NCBI GenBank assembly: GCA_038241115.1
Contig: JBBRGA010000005.1
Coordinates: forward strand, 1 to 48,990
Reading direction: 5' to 3'
DNA: 48,990 nucleotides
DNA from: JANYJJ01 sp038241115
Lineage (GTDB): Bacteria > Pseudomonadota > Gammaproteobacteria > Burkholderiales > Burkholderiaceae_C
Notes under the pieces: generated by a model
What the model saw: only the letters and a program-made list of their open reading frames with translations
The model's database searches: none
What the model was told of the DNA's origin: nothing
Program-made: the position numbers and the translations under genes
In this document: positions 32,004 through 41,017 of the stretch, piece by piece
Layout of the letters: each line of letters opens with the position of its first letter
How positions within the stretch are numbered: position 1 is the first letter of the stretch

Positions 32004-33206
32004 ATGGAAGCGTACTTTCTCGACTGGGCCAACTTGCTTTTGCGTTGGGCCCACGTCATCACCGCGATCGCCTGGATAGGTTCGTCGTTTCACTTCGTTG
32101 GCCTGGACAACAGCCTGACGCCGCCGCTGGATGAAAAAGACCGCGCCAAAGGCATAGGCGGCGAGTTGTGGGCGGTTCACGGCGGTGGTTTTTATCACCA
32201 GCAAAAGTACCCGGTCTCGCCGCCCAAGTTGCCCGACAACTTGCATTGGTCGATGTGGCAAAGCTATTCCACTTGGCTCACCGGCTTTGCCTTGTTCACG
32301 GTGCTGTACCTTTATCAAGCGGGCACCTTTTTGATCGACAAGTCGCTGTTTGACTGGTCGCCCGCCGCAGCCGTGAGCACGGCGCTTGGGTTTTTGGTGG
32401 CGTTTTGGATCGTCTACGACGTCATTTGCCGCGTGTTCGCATCGCGACGCCACGGCGATCTGATCGTGGGCGCTTTGTTGTTCGGCTTCATTGTTTTCGC
32501 GTCGTGGCTGTCGTGCCAGTTGTTTGCAGGGCGCGCGGCGTTTTTGCTGGTCGGGGCCATGTTGGCCACCACCATGAGTGCCAATGTTTTCATGATCATC
32601 ATTCCCGGCCAGCGCAAAGTGGTGGCCAGTTTGCGGGCCGGCACGCCGGTAGACCCGATCCACGGCCAGCGCGGCAAGCAGCGCAGTGTCCACAACACCT
32701 ACTTCACCTTGCCGGTGGTGTTTGCGATGCTCAGCAACCACTACGGGTTCCTGTACAACGGCACGTACAACTGGGCGGTACTGGTGCTGATGATGTTGGC
32801 CGGTGCCCTGATACGCGCCAGCTTTGTGCTGCGCCACAAGGCGCTTGCCTTTGGCAAGCCGACGCAGTGGGGTTATGCCGTGGCCGGGGTGGTGATGACC
32901 GCGGCCGTGCTGGCGTTCAACATGCCGGTCCCGCAGGCCGAATCGCTTGCATCTGATGCGGTCAAGGAGCCGGTGACGTTTGCACAGGTTGAAGGCGTCA
33001 TCAACCAGCGCTGCGTGATGTGCCACAACCAAGTGCTGGCCAATAAAAACATCCAACTGCACACGCCGGCGCTGATCGCCAAAAATGCGCAGGCGATCTA
33101 CCAGCAAACGGTGGTGCTGAGGCAAATGCCGATGAACAACGCCAGCCAAATTACCGAGGCGGAACGCGCCGCAGTCAGCCGCTGGTTTTTGGCCGGCGTG
33201 AAATGA
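32004..33206 (+). CDS. puuD: urate hydroxylase PuuD, membrane protein with C-terminal cytochrome c domain
   Basis: The 400-residue protein has about eight membrane helices in the N-terminal 300 residues, with sequences typical of PuuD: ITAIAWIGSSFHFVGLDN, HGGGFYHQQKYPV, and LRRHKALAFG-like loop LRHKALAFG. The C-terminal domain has the haem-binding motif CVMCH (about residue 337). PuuD-type enzymes oxidise urate to 5-hydroxyisourate at the inner membrane. GGAG lies upstream of the ATG. It diverges from the NMT1/THI5-like binding protein, supporting a purine link for the whole locus. Confidence 0.93.
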   Translation: MEAYFLDWANLLLRWAHVITAIAWIGSSFHFVGLDNSLTPPLDEKDRAKGIGGELWAVHGGGFYHQQKYPVSPPKLPDNLHWSMWQSYSTWLTGFALFTVLYLYQAGTFLIDKSLFDWSPAAAVSTALGFLVAFWIVYDVICRVFASRRHGDLIVGALLFGFIVFASWLSCQLFAGRAAFLLVGAMLATTMSANVFMIIIPGQRKVVASLRAGTPVDPIHGQRGKQRSVHNTYFTLPVVFAMLSNHYGFLYNGTYNWAVLVLMMLAGALIRASFVLRHKALAFGKPTQWGYAVAGVVMTAAVLAFNMPVPQAESLASDAVKEPVTFAQVEGVINQRCVMCHNQVLANKNIQLHTPALIAKNAQAIYQQTVVLRQMPMNNASQITEAERAAVSRWFLAGVK

Positions 33207-33239
33207 AATCAGCCCGGCCTGCGCGCTTTCATTGCTGAT

Positions 33240-33923
33240 TCAGCTTGAGCTGGCATTCGGCCGCAACAACACCACCAGCGCGCCGTGCCCACCTTCCGAT
33301 GCGCGCGCTTGCACAAACGCAATCACCTGTTCTTTTTGAACCAGCCAATTGCGCACCTTGCCTTTGAGCACGGGCTCGCGGCCGGGCGAGCCATTGCCCT
33401 TGCCGTGAATGACGCGCACGCAGCGCAGGCCGCGGCGTTCGGATTCGCGCAGGAATTCGGCCATGCCTTCGCGTGCCTCGTCGCGGCGCAAGCCGTGCAG
33501 ATCGAGCTGCGCTTGGATAGCCCACACACCGCGGCGTAATTTGCGCGTCACTTCGGGCCCGATGCCGTCGCGCCGATACGAAAGCGTGTCGTCGGTTTCC
33601 AGCAGCGACTCGACATCAAAGTCGTCAGAGATGGCTTCGTTCAAAACTGAAGCCTCGTCCATCTCGCGCTGGCGCGGCGTGGCCGACGGACGTCGCGCGG
33701 GCAGCGGATTGACCGCTGGCTTTTTCAGTGGCGCGACCATGCCCACGCTCAGCGTGAACAGATGGCGCTCGCGCTTTTCGCGTTCTACTTTCTCGCGCGC
33801 CTGCTCGGCTTTTTCAGCGGCCACTCGAGCGGCTTCTTGCAAGGCTGTTTTCAAGCTCCCAAGGTCCTGCAAACTCACGGCCAGCGGCGTGGATTTCGGT
33901 TGGTTTGGCTTGCGCAAGGTCAC
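33240..33923 (-). CDS. Smr/MutS2-type domain protein
   Basis: The 227-residue protein has an N-terminal Lys/Glu/Arg-rich, coiled-coil-like part and a C-terminal Smr domain: LDLHGLRRDEAREGMAEFL, CVRVIHGKGNGSPGREPVLKGKV, matching the LDLHG and HGKG signatures of Smr endonucleases. These act on branched nucleic acid or nicked DNA or stalled-ribosome mRNA. The ATG overlaps the radC stop by 4 nt, giving a two-gene repair-type operon. Confidence 0.92.
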   Translation of the reverse strand: MTLRKPNQPKSTPLAVSLQDLGSLKTALQEAARVAAEKAEQAREKVEREKRERHLFTLSVGMVAPLKKPAVNPLPARRPSATPRQREMDEASVLNEAISDDFDVESLLETDDTLSYRRDGIGPEVTRKLRRGVWAIQAQLDLHGLRRDEAREGMAEFLRESERRGLRCVRVIHGKGNGSPGREPVLKGKVRNWLVQKEQVIAFVQARASEGGHGALVVLLRPNASSS

Positions 33924-34594
33924 AGCAAACCCCGTTCAGCAAAAGAGATCACCTCGAGCCGCCCCACGATCAGGTGATCGAGCACCGTCACGTCAATCAG
34001 CTTCAGCGCAGCCACCAGCGTTTTCGTGACGTGCTCGTCTGCCTTCGACGGCTCGGCCACACCCGACGGGTGGTTGTGCGCCAGAACCACCGCGCAGGCG
34101 TTGACCTGGATTGCGCGCTTAACGATTTCGCGCGGGTGAACGGCGGCTTGCATCAAGGTTCCGGCAAACATTTCTTCCATCAACAACAGCTTTTGATGCG
34201 CGTCTAAAAACATCACCGCAAACACTTCGCGGTCGCGTCCGCCGAGCTGCATTTGCAAAAAATCCTTGACGCGTGCCGGTGAATCAAACACCGGGCGCTG
34301 CGTCATTTCACGTTTCAGGGAACGGCGTGCCAACTCCATCACCGTCACGATTTCAGCGCGCTTCGCCGGGCCGAGGCCTTTGATGCGTTTGAGGTCGCTG
34401 GCGGTGGCTTTGAGCAAGCCGTCCAGACCCTTGAACTCGGTGAGCAAGTTGTCAGCCAACTGCAGCACCGAACAGCCTTTGAAGCCGGTACGCAGCAACA
34501 GCGCAATCAGTTCGCTGTCGGCCAAAGCCGCCGGGCCGTGTGCCAGCAACTTTTCCCGAGGTCGGGCACTGGCGGGAATGTCTTTCAGGACCAT
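33920..34594 (-). CDS. radC: RadC/JAB-domain protein
   Basis: The 224-residue protein has a helix-hairpin-helix region (LKRIKGLGPAKRAEI, 68-82) and a JAMM metalloprotease-like core with AHNHPSGVAEPSKAD (His173, His175, Asp186). RadC proteins were linked to DNA repair, but the function remains unsettled. It shares a 70-bp divergent promoter gap with the fkpB gene. Confidence 0.95.
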   Translation of the reverse strand: MVLKDIPASARPREKLLAHGPAALADSELIALLLRTGFKGCSVLQLADNLLTEFKGLDGLLKATASDLKRIKGLGPAKRAEIVTVMELARRSLKREMTQRPVFDSPARVKDFLQMQLGGRDREVFAVMFLDAHQKLLLMEEMFAGTLMQAAVHPREIVKRAIQVNACAVVLAHNHPSGVAEPSKADEHVTKTLVAALKLIDVTVLDHLIVGRLEVISFAERGLL

Positions 34595-34664
34595 TGGTCT
34601 TTCGCGGTGCGGTGAACAGGCTGGCCCGTAAAATTGCGCTCAGTTTATCCAACCGGTATTCCCT

Positions 34665-35108
34665 TTGAATCTAGTTCAACCGGGGTCTTTTTTGACCTTG
34701 CACTACCGCTTGGCGGGGCCCGACGGTGCCGACATCATCAACACATTTGGCGACAAGCCGGCCACGCTTTCGCTGGGCACCGGCGAACTCGCGCCCGGTG
34801 TGGAAGCCAAATTGATAGGCTTGGCAGAAGGCACACGCAGCAGTTTTGAGCTGCCCGCCGGCGCTGCATTTGGTGACCGAAGTTCTGAATTGATGCAACG
34901 CGTGAAGCGCACACTCATGCGTGAGCTGGGCGACCCCGACGAGACTTACACGGTCGGCGACGTGGTGCAGTTCCCCACACCTGATGGCCAGTCGCGCTAT
35001 GCCGGCGTGGTGCGCGAGGTTCATGACGACTGGTTGTTGTTTGATTTCAACCACCCGCTGGCCGGGCAGGTGGTCACGTTTGAAGTTGACTTGATTGGGG
35101 TGCTGTGA
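34665..35108 (+). CDS. fkpB: FKBP-type peptidyl-prolyl isomerase, SlpA/FkpB type
   Basis: The 147-residue protein has the SlpA layout: VQPGSFLTLHYRL, LSLGTGELAPGVEAKLIGLAEG, and an insert-in-flap domain with FELPAGAAFGDRS. It isomerises prolyl bonds and acts as a chaperone in the cytosol. The start is a TTG at 34665, as no ATG or GTG fits in frame before a stop upstream. The stop overlaps the ispH start (TGATG), a gene pairing known from enterobacteria. Confidence 0.9.
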   Translation: MNLVQPGSFLTLHYRLAGPDGADIINTFGDKPATLSLGTGELAPGVEAKLIGLAEGTRSSFELPAGAAFGDRSSELMQRVKRTLMRELGDPDETYTVGDVVQFPTPDGQSRYAGVVREVHDDWLLFDFNHPLAGQVVTFEVDLIGVL

Positions 35109-36109
35109 TGACTGCCGAAGCTGCTGGCCTGAAGACCCAAATTAAGGGACACGTGGAAGAAGTTCTGCTTGCCGAGCCGCGCGGTTTTTGCGCCGGTGTC
35201 GACCGCGCCATCGAGATCGTAGAGCGCGCTCTCACCAAGTTTGGCGCGCCTATTTATGTGCGCCACGAAATCGTTCACAACACCTATGTCGTAAACGACC
35301 TCAAGGTGAAAGGCGCGATCTTCATTGAAGACCTGAACGACGTGCCGCCCGGTGCCACCTTGGTGTTCAGCGCCCACGGTGTGAGTCAGGAAGTGCGCGC
35401 CGAAGCAACACGCCGCGGCTTCAACGTGTTTGATGCCACCTGCCCCTTGGTCACCAAGGTTCACGTGGAGGTGGCCAAGCTGCACAAGCTCGGTTATGAC
35501 TTCATCATGATTGGCCACAAAGGTCATCCTGAAGTGGAAGGCACCATGGGCCAACTCACCGAAGGCATCTACTTGGTCGAGGACGCGGCCGACGTCGAAA
35601 CCGTGCAAGTGGCGCAAACCGACAAGCTCGCCGTGGTGACGCAAACCACGCTGTCGGTGGACGACGCGGCAGAGATTCTGGCGGCCGTAAAACGCCGTTT
35701 TCCCAACGTGCGCGAGCCCAAGCAGCAAGACATTTGCTACGCCACCCAAAATCGCCAGGACGCCGTCAAAGTCATGGCTCCTGGTGTGGACGTGTTGGTG
35801 GTGGTGGGCAGCCCAACCAGCTCCAACAGCAACCGCCTGCGCGAACTGGCAGAGCGTCTGGGCACGGCTGCCTACATGGTGGACAGCCCCGAAGACCTGC
35901 AAGCCGAGTGGTTTGAAGGCAAGCGCCGCGTCGGCCTGACTGCCGGTGCGTCCGCGCCCGACATCTTGGTGCAGCAAGTCATCGAGCGCCTGCGCGCGTT
36001 GGGCGCGGTGTCAGTGCGCAGCGTGCCCGGCGTGGTCGAGACCATCAATTTCCCTTTGCCCATGGGCTTGGGTGACAAGTCGATGCGCTTCGAGGTGGCG
36101 GTTGGATAG
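35108..36109 (+). CDS. ispH: 4-hydroxy-3-methylbut-2-enyl diphosphate reductase
   Basis: The 333-residue iron-sulfur enzyme makes IPP and DMAPP in the last step of the MEP pathway. All three cluster Cys are present: RGFCAGVDRA (Cys28), DATCPLV, and DICYATQNRQDA. The conserved His motifs RHEIVHN, FSAHGVS and IGHKGHPEVEGT are present. The ATG at 35108 is used; a GTG at 35105 is in frame. It is coupled to fkpB. A 279-bp gap follows in which I see no feature. Confidence 0.97.
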   Translation: MTAEAAGLKTQIKGHVEEVLLAEPRGFCAGVDRAIEIVERALTKFGAPIYVRHEIVHNTYVVNDLKVKGAIFIEDLNDVPPGATLVFSAHGVSQEVRAEATRRGFNVFDATCPLVTKVHVEVAKLHKLGYDFIMIGHKGHPEVEGTMGQLTEGIYLVEDAADVETVQVAQTDKLAVVTQTTLSVDDAAEILAAVKRRFPNVREPKQQDICYATQNRQDAVKVMAPGVDVLVVVGSPTSSNSNRLRELAERLGTAAYMVDSPEDLQAEWFEGKRRVGLTAGASAPDILVQQVIERLRALGAVSVRSVPGVVETINFPLPMGLGDKSMRFEVAVG

Positions 36110-36388
36110 CCATTGATGGCGGTCAGTCGCACGACTGCTTAACTCGCGGCCTCAACCGCCGATGACCACGAAATTGCAAGCGCAAATTAGCCAGCCGACA
36201 AATGCCTTCAGGCTGCTTGGAAGGGAAATGTTCATGGCGCTGGTGCGCGGCATTTAAAACGGTTGGCAAACTCTCTGTGGTGGCCCTGGAAGGCCGCACA
36301 TACGAACCAGCCCATGGCCGGTTCAACTTGCCCCGACTCACAACAACCACGGGCGCGTGATGCGCCCCACGCAACCGGCACCAAGCTC

Positions 36389-36859
36389 ATGTCTATCTGG
36401 AAAAGACCCATCTCTGTTGAACTGCTTACAGAAGGCAGCCAAGATACGGCAGTCAGTCATTTGGGCATCGAGTTCTTGGAAGTCGGCGCCGATTTCATTC
36501 GCGCGCGGGTGCCTGTGGATGCGCGCACGATTCAGCCTTACGGCCTGCTGCACGGCGGCGTGAGCGTGGTGTTGGCCGAGACCTTGGGGTCTTGCGGTGC
36601 GGCGTACGCCACGCCTGAGACGTGGCGCTGTGTGGGCTTGGACATCAACGCAAACCACATCCGCGGCGTGATGTCGGGTTGGGTCACCGGAACTGCCAAG
36701 CCGGTGCACATCGGCAGGTCGACGCAGGTGTGGCACATCGACTTGCACAACGCAGCGGGCGAGTTGACTTGCGTGTCGCGCATCACGATGGCGGTTCTGG
36801 CGCCTGCGCCTGCGTCCGCGTCACCCCAACCTGCAAACCCTCAGCCATCAAAGTCTTGA
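36389..36859 (+). CDS. hotdog thioesterase, MenI/EntH-like
   Basis: The 156-residue protein shows QPYGLLHGGVSVVLAETLGSCGA, the catalytic helix motif of YdiI/EntH-type acyl-CoA thioesterases, with the Glu after VLA. The N-terminus MSIWKRPISVE is family-like; upstream in-frame codons are not. It cleaves aryl- or acyl-CoA thioesters in the cytosol. The C-terminus has a Pro/Ala/Ser-rich tail. Confidence 0.88.
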   Translation: MSIWKRPISVELLTEGSQDTAVSHLGIEFLEVGADFIRARVPVDARTIQPYGLLHGGVSVVLAETLGSCGAAYATPETWRCVGLDINANHIRGVMSGWVTGTAKPVHIGRSTQVWHIDLHNAAGELTCVSRITMAVLAPAPASASPQPANPQPSKS

Positions 36860-36972
36860 TCCACAACACTCACAGCGGAAATTACGAATTCAATCGCTCG
36901 GTTACGCTGCTTTTTCTGAGACTTTTCTTCGGTGACATTCGGAGAGACTGCAATTTTTTCTGGAGTTTGAAT

Positions 36973-37848
36973 ATGAAACGCATAGTCTTGTTTGTGCTGA
37001 CCAACCTCGGCGTGATGCTGGTGTTGGGCTTGGCGGTGAACCTGTTGGGATTGAACCGCTTTCTGACCGCCAACGGCCTGAACCTCACGTCGTTGCTGGG
37101 TTTTTCACTGGTGATGGGCTTTGGCGGCGCCTTCATTTCGCTGCTCATCAGCAAGCCGATGGCGAAGTGGACCACCAAGCTCACCATCATCAACAACTCC
37201 AACGATCCGACCCACGCGTGGTTGGTGGCCTCGGTTGACCGCATGGCGCAAAAGGCCGGCATCAAGATGCCCGAAGTGGGCATTTACGAAGGCCCGGCGA
37301 ATGCGTTCGCCACCGGCGCGTTCAAGAATTCGGCTTTGGTGGCAGTGTCCACCGGCTTGTTGCAAGACATGAACCGCGAAGAGGTGGAAGCGGTGTTGGG
37401 TCACGAGGTGGCTCACGTGGCCAACGGTGACATGGTGACCATGGCCTTGATCCAAGGCGTGATGAACACGTTTGTGGTGTTCTTGTCGCGCGTGATTGGC
37501 TACTTCGTTGACAAGGTGGTGCTGCGCAACCAAAACGACGGCCCGGGCATTGGCTACTACATCACCACCGTGGTTTTGGACGTGCTGTTGGGCGTGGTGG
37601 CCGCGATCATCGTGGCGTGGTTCTCGCGGCAACGCGAATTCCGTGCCGATGCCGGTGCAGCCAACCTGATGGGACGCAAGCAACCCATGATCAATGCGCT
37701 GGCGCGTCTGGGTGGGTTGGATCCCGGCGAGCTGCCCAAGACCATGCAAGCCATGGGCATCAGCGCGCGCCCGAGCGGTGTGATGGCGCTGTTTTCCAGC
37801 CACCCGCCAATGGAAGAGCGGATCGCACGCTTGAAACAAGCGGCCTGA
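36973..37848 (+). CDS. htpX: HtpX membrane zinc metalloprotease
   Basis: The 291-residue protein has two N-terminal hydrophobic helices, the zinc motif HEVAH (144-148), a second region with VVLDVLLGVVAAIIVAWF and the third ligand in RQREFRADAGA. HtpX degrades damaged membrane proteins under heat or envelope stress. A good ribosome site (GGAG) lies about 8 nt before the ATG. It converges with the hydrolase gene with a 14-nt gap. Confidence 0.96.
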   Translation: MKRIVLFVLTNLGVMLVLGLAVNLLGLNRFLTANGLNLTSLLGFSLVMGFGGAFISLLISKPMAKWTTKLTIINNSNDPTHAWLVASVDRMAQKAGIKMPEVGIYEGPANAFATGAFKNSALVAVSTGLLQDMNREEVEAVLGHEVAHVANGDMVTMALIQGVMNTFVVFLSRVIGYFVDKVVLRNQNDGPGIGYYITTVVLDVLLGVVAAIIVAWFSRQREFRADAGAANLMGRKQPMINALARLGGLDPGELPKTMQAMGISARPSGVMALFSSHPPMEERIARLKQAA

Positions 37849-37862
37849 AGTCCGGCCGCAAG

Positions 37863-38966
37863 TCAGGGCTTCGACGTCGCAGCTGCCGGCAGACGCGGTG
37901 CCTTGGCCATCAAGTCGGCCAAGGCTGGTGCCCATGCTTTGGCACGCACGGCGGTGCCGTGACCTCCAGTGTCGGGGCTGCCCGGGATCACCAAGGCTTG
38001 GCTGTTTTTGATGCGCTTCAGCGCCGCGTCAAGCAGGCCCAATTCGGGCGGGTTGCGCTCGTCGTCGGCCGAATTGATGGCCAGCAGCGCGGCGGTGATG
38101 CGCTCCAGGCCGGGCTCGGGGTTGTAGTCGCGTGAGGCGTCCCACTGGTAGAGGTGGTCGTTGGCGTCGCCGTTGAACGGGCCTTTCAGGCGCTGGTCCA
38201 GCAATGCGTCGGCCTTCTCGCGGGTGGGGGCCAATTTGTACAGGCCCTGATTGCCGCCGTTGGTGGCGGTGGCAAAAAATACCGACGCCAGTTGCAGCCC
38301 GCGCGGTGGCTGGGTGTAGTTGCCGCCTTGGTAGTCGGGGTCGTTTCGAATCGACTCCACCAGCAAGCGCCGCAGCATCCAGTTGCGGCCTGACATTTGC
38401 GACGGCAGTGACGCCATGGGCACCGCCACGTCCATGAAGCCGGGGTGCTTTTGCGCCCAGATCCAGGTGTGCATGCCGCCCATGGAATTGCCGATGATCA
38501 CGCGCACATGACGCACGCCCAGGTGCTCGGTGAGCAGCCGGTACTGCGCGTCCACCATGTCGTCGTAGTTGTAGCGCGGGAAGGCCGCGCGCATGCCGTC
38601 GGACGGCTTGGCCGATTGCCCGGCACCGAGCGAGTCGGGAATGATGATGAAGTGGCGCGCGGCGTCAAATGGCTGGCCGGGGCCGAACAGTTCGCCTGCA
38701 AAAGCCGGCGTCAGCATGCTGGCCGCCGAGCCGGTGGTGCCGTGTAGCACCAACACGGCTTCGCCGCTGGGGTTGCCGATGGTGGTGTAGGCCAGCTTCA
38801 ATTCGGGCAGAACTTGTCCGGTGTGAAAGCGGAAATCCCGCGCCATCCAACTGCTTTGCTGAGGGGCGGGATATTTGACTGCATCGGCGGCCAAGGCGCT
38901 GCCCAGACCTGCGGCTTGGATGCCCCAGCCCAGGCAAATCGTGGTGCAAAGTTTGAAAAGTCTCAT
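37863..38966 (-). CDS. exported alpha/beta-hydrolase, homoserine acetyltransferase-like
   Basis: The 367-residue protein has a signal peptide (1-27, ending ALA-AD) and an alpha/beta-hydrolase of the MetX-like type: LVLHGTTGSAASML, the elbow IIGNSMGGMH, and near the C-terminus IPGSPDTGGHGT with a His. The export signal makes homoserine acetylation in the cytosol unlikely; a secreted esterase acting on an unknown substrate is more probable. GGAGA lies upstream of the ATG. The gene follows otnC by 52 nt in the same direction. Confidence 0.83.
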   Translation of the reverse strand: MRLFKLCTTICLGWGIQAAGLGSALAADAVKYPAPQQSSWMARDFRFHTGQVLPELKLAYTTIGNPSGEAVLVLHGTTGSAASMLTPAFAGELFGPGQPFDAARHFIIIPDSLGAGQSAKPSDGMRAAFPRYNYDDMVDAQYRLLTEHLGVRHVRVIIGNSMGGMHTWIWAQKHPGFMDVAVPMASLPSQMSGRNWMLRRLLVESIRNDPDYQGGNYTQPPRGLQLASVFFATATNGGNQGLYKLAPTREKADALLDQRLKGPFNGDANDHLYQWDASRDYNPEPGLERITAALLAINSADDERNPPELGLLDAALKRIKNSQALVIPGSPDTGGHGTAVRAKAWAPALADLMAKAPRLPAAATSKP

Positions 38967-39018
38967 GTTCGTCTCCAAAGGTGGGGTGAAGTTTTTTGAA
39001 TTTTTAGCCAGGCGAGAT

Positions 39019-39693
39019 TTACCAACGCGCGCCAAATTTTTGTCGCAGCGCTTCGAGTTGCGCTTCGGTCAAAGGCGCGGCGCGTGTGGTCAGCCACAGC
39101 CCTGCTGTTTCTTCGAGTTCTTCCAACACCGCGCTGGCCTCGCTCGGGCTGCGGTGCCACACAACGGGTCCCAAGCGCTCCAACATCACGGCGCGCAGCG
39201 GCGTGCCCGCTGCTTGCATGGCTGCAATGCGTGCAGCCACGATGTCGCCCACGGCAGGGTCGCCGGGGTGGTGGTACGCAATCAACGGAACGTGGCCCAC
39301 CTTCATCACGAAGTAAGGCGTGATCGGCGGCACGATGTCGTCCACGCTCCACACGCCGCTCAAAGTCAGCGCCACCAAGTGGGTGGAGTGGGTGTGAATG
39401 ACGCAGTGCGCATCGGCGTCGGCAGCGTAAATGCGGCGGTGCAAGGCCAAGGTCTTAGAGGCGCGGTCGCCGCTGATTTGCACGCCTTGCGCATCGATGG
39501 TGGCCAAGCGCGCGGGGTCAAGCAGTCCCAAACACGCGTCGGTGGGCGTGATGATGAAACCGCCGTCGGGCAAGCGCACGCTGATGTTGCCCGCGCTGGC
39601 GTGGACGTAGCCGCGTGCGTACAAAGACGCGCCGACACGGCAGATTTCTTCTGCCAACTCGCGGTGCGTTTGGTGGTGGTTTTGATTGTTCAA
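39019..39693 (-). CDS. otnC: 3-oxo-tetronate 4-phosphate decarboxylase (class II aldolase family)
   Basis: The 224-residue protein has class II aldolase features: YVHASAGNISVRLPDGGFIITPTDACLG, and the zinc His pair in VIHTHSTH, with a third His in HHPGDP. Length and the adjacent otnK and ltnD identify it as OtnC, which turns 3-oxo-tetronate 4-phosphate into dihydroxyacetone phosphate and CO2. The ATG overlaps the otnK stop by 4 nt. Confidence 0.9.
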   Translation of the reverse strand: MNNQNHHQTHRELAEEICRVGASLYARGYVHASAGNISVRLPDGGFIITPTDACLGLLDPARLATIDAQGVQISGDRASKTLALHRRIYAADADAHCVIHTHSTHLVALTLSGVWSVDDIVPPITPYFVMKVGHVPLIAYHHPGDPAVGDIVAARIAAMQAAGTPLRAVMLERLGPVVWHRSPSEASAVLEELEETAGLWLTTRAAPLTEAQLEALRQKFGARW

Positions 39694-41006
39694 TTTCGCG
39701 CCTTCAACACGGCAAACGCCTTGCTGAAAAAGTCGACGCTTCCGAAGTTGCCCGACTTCAGCGCCATGTGCAAAGGCTCACCTGCGCACGCCGTTGACGA
39801 GGTCGAAGTCCATGGCACGCCAGGGTCAATTTGCGGGCCGATGGTCATGCGCTCGATGCCCAGCGCCTGCACCACTGCGCCCGAAGTTTCACCACCCGCT
39901 ACCAGCAGTTGGCGCACGCCGAGTTGCACCAAACCCAGCGCAATTTGCGACAGCGCCCGCTCGACCACGTCACCCGCGCGCGCCGCACCCAACCGCGCCT
40001 GCACCGCCAGCACCGCGTCCGGTTGCGCCGTGGCGTAAATCAGCACGGGGCCTCGATTCAGGTTGGACTGCGCCCAGGCAAGCGCCGCTGCAATGACGGC
40101 GTCATTGGCGTCTGCCGACTCAGCCAATGCCAGCGGATCAATCGCAAAAGCCCACCCGCCGTTTTGCAAGAAATGCTGCACCTGAGAGTTGGTGGCCAGC
40201 GAACAACTGCCCGACACCACGGCGCAATAGCCGCTGGCGGCTGGTAGCGAATCTGCTGAAGTGATCTTTTTAAGCGTCCCATCACGCTGCCAGTTTTGCG
40301 GCAAACCAATCGCAATGCCCGAGCCTGCGGTGATCAGTTTCATGCCGGCCAGCGCTTGTCCTATCAACATCAGGTCGGCGTTGCTCACTGCATCGACCAC
40401 CGCCACGCCCACACCCGCAGTTTGCAATTCAGCAAAGCGCCCCCGAATGGCGGCCTCGCCGCGTGCCACCAGCTCATGCGCCACCAAGCCCACCTTGCGG
40501 CGCGTTTGCGCTTGCATCACGCGCACCAAATTCGCGTCCGTCATCGGCGTGAGCGGGTGCTGTCGCATGCCGCTGTCGCTGAGCAATACATCGCCCACAA
40601 ACAGATGCCCTTTGAACACAGTGCGCTGGTTTTCAGGAAAGGCAGGGCAGACGATGGTGAAGCCTTGGTGGGGGCCGTGCAGTGCGTCCAGCAAGGCGTC
40701 GGTCACCGGGCCTATGTTGCCTTGCGCAGTGGAGTCAAACGTAGAGCAGTATTTGAAGTAATGCTGTTGCACGCCGCAGCTTTGCAGCCAACGCAAGGCC
40801 TCAAGCGACTGTGCAACTGCATCGGCCGGTGCAATGGTTCGCGACTTCAGCGCGACGACGATGGCGTCCGTTTCACCCAATCCAACGGCGCCCCTTGGCA
40901 CACCAATGGTCTGCAGCGTGCGCATGCCGCTTCGCACCAGGTTGTTGGCCAAATCGGTGGCGCCGGTGAAGTCGTCAGCAATGCAACCCAGAAGCGGTTG
41001 GCTCAT
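39690..41006 (-). CDS. otnK: 3-oxo-tetronate kinase (DUF1537)
   Basis: The 438-residue protein starts MSQPLLGCIADDFTGATDLA, the characteristic N-terminus of DUF1537 four-carbon acid sugar kinases, and the C-terminal ATP-binding domain has VAGGETSGAVVQALGI. It phosphorylates 3-oxo-tetronate at C4. The ATG at 41006 was chosen; the same frame is open for hundreds of codons upstream, but those overlap ltnD and have no family similarity. Confidence 0.92.
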   Translation of the reverse strand: MSQPLLGCIADDFTGATDLANNLVRSGMRTLQTIGVPRGAVGLGETDAIVVALKSRTIAPADAVAQSLEALRWLQSCGVQQHYFKYCSTFDSTAQGNIGPVTDALLDALHGPHQGFTIVCPAFPENQRTVFKGHLFVGDVLLSDSGMRQHPLTPMTDANLVRVMQAQTRRKVGLVAHELVARGEAAIRGRFAELQTAGVGVAVVDAVSNADLMLIGQALAGMKLITAGSGIAIGLPQNWQRDGTLKKITSADSLPAASGYCAVVSGSCSLATNSQVQHFLQNGGWAFAIDPLALAESADANDAVIAAALAWAQSNLNRGPVLIYATAQPDAVLAVQARLGAARAGDVVERALSQIALGLVQLGVRQLLVAGGETSGAVVQALGIERMTIGPQIDPGVPWTSTSSTACAGEPLHMALKSGNFGSVDFFSKAFAVLKARN

Positions 41007-41017
41007 CACCGCGTCCT

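Noticed and set aside
31995..33149. 384-codon open frame antisense to puuD
   Set aside because: Rich in His, Gln and Arg, no motif; puuD carries its family motifs on the other strand.
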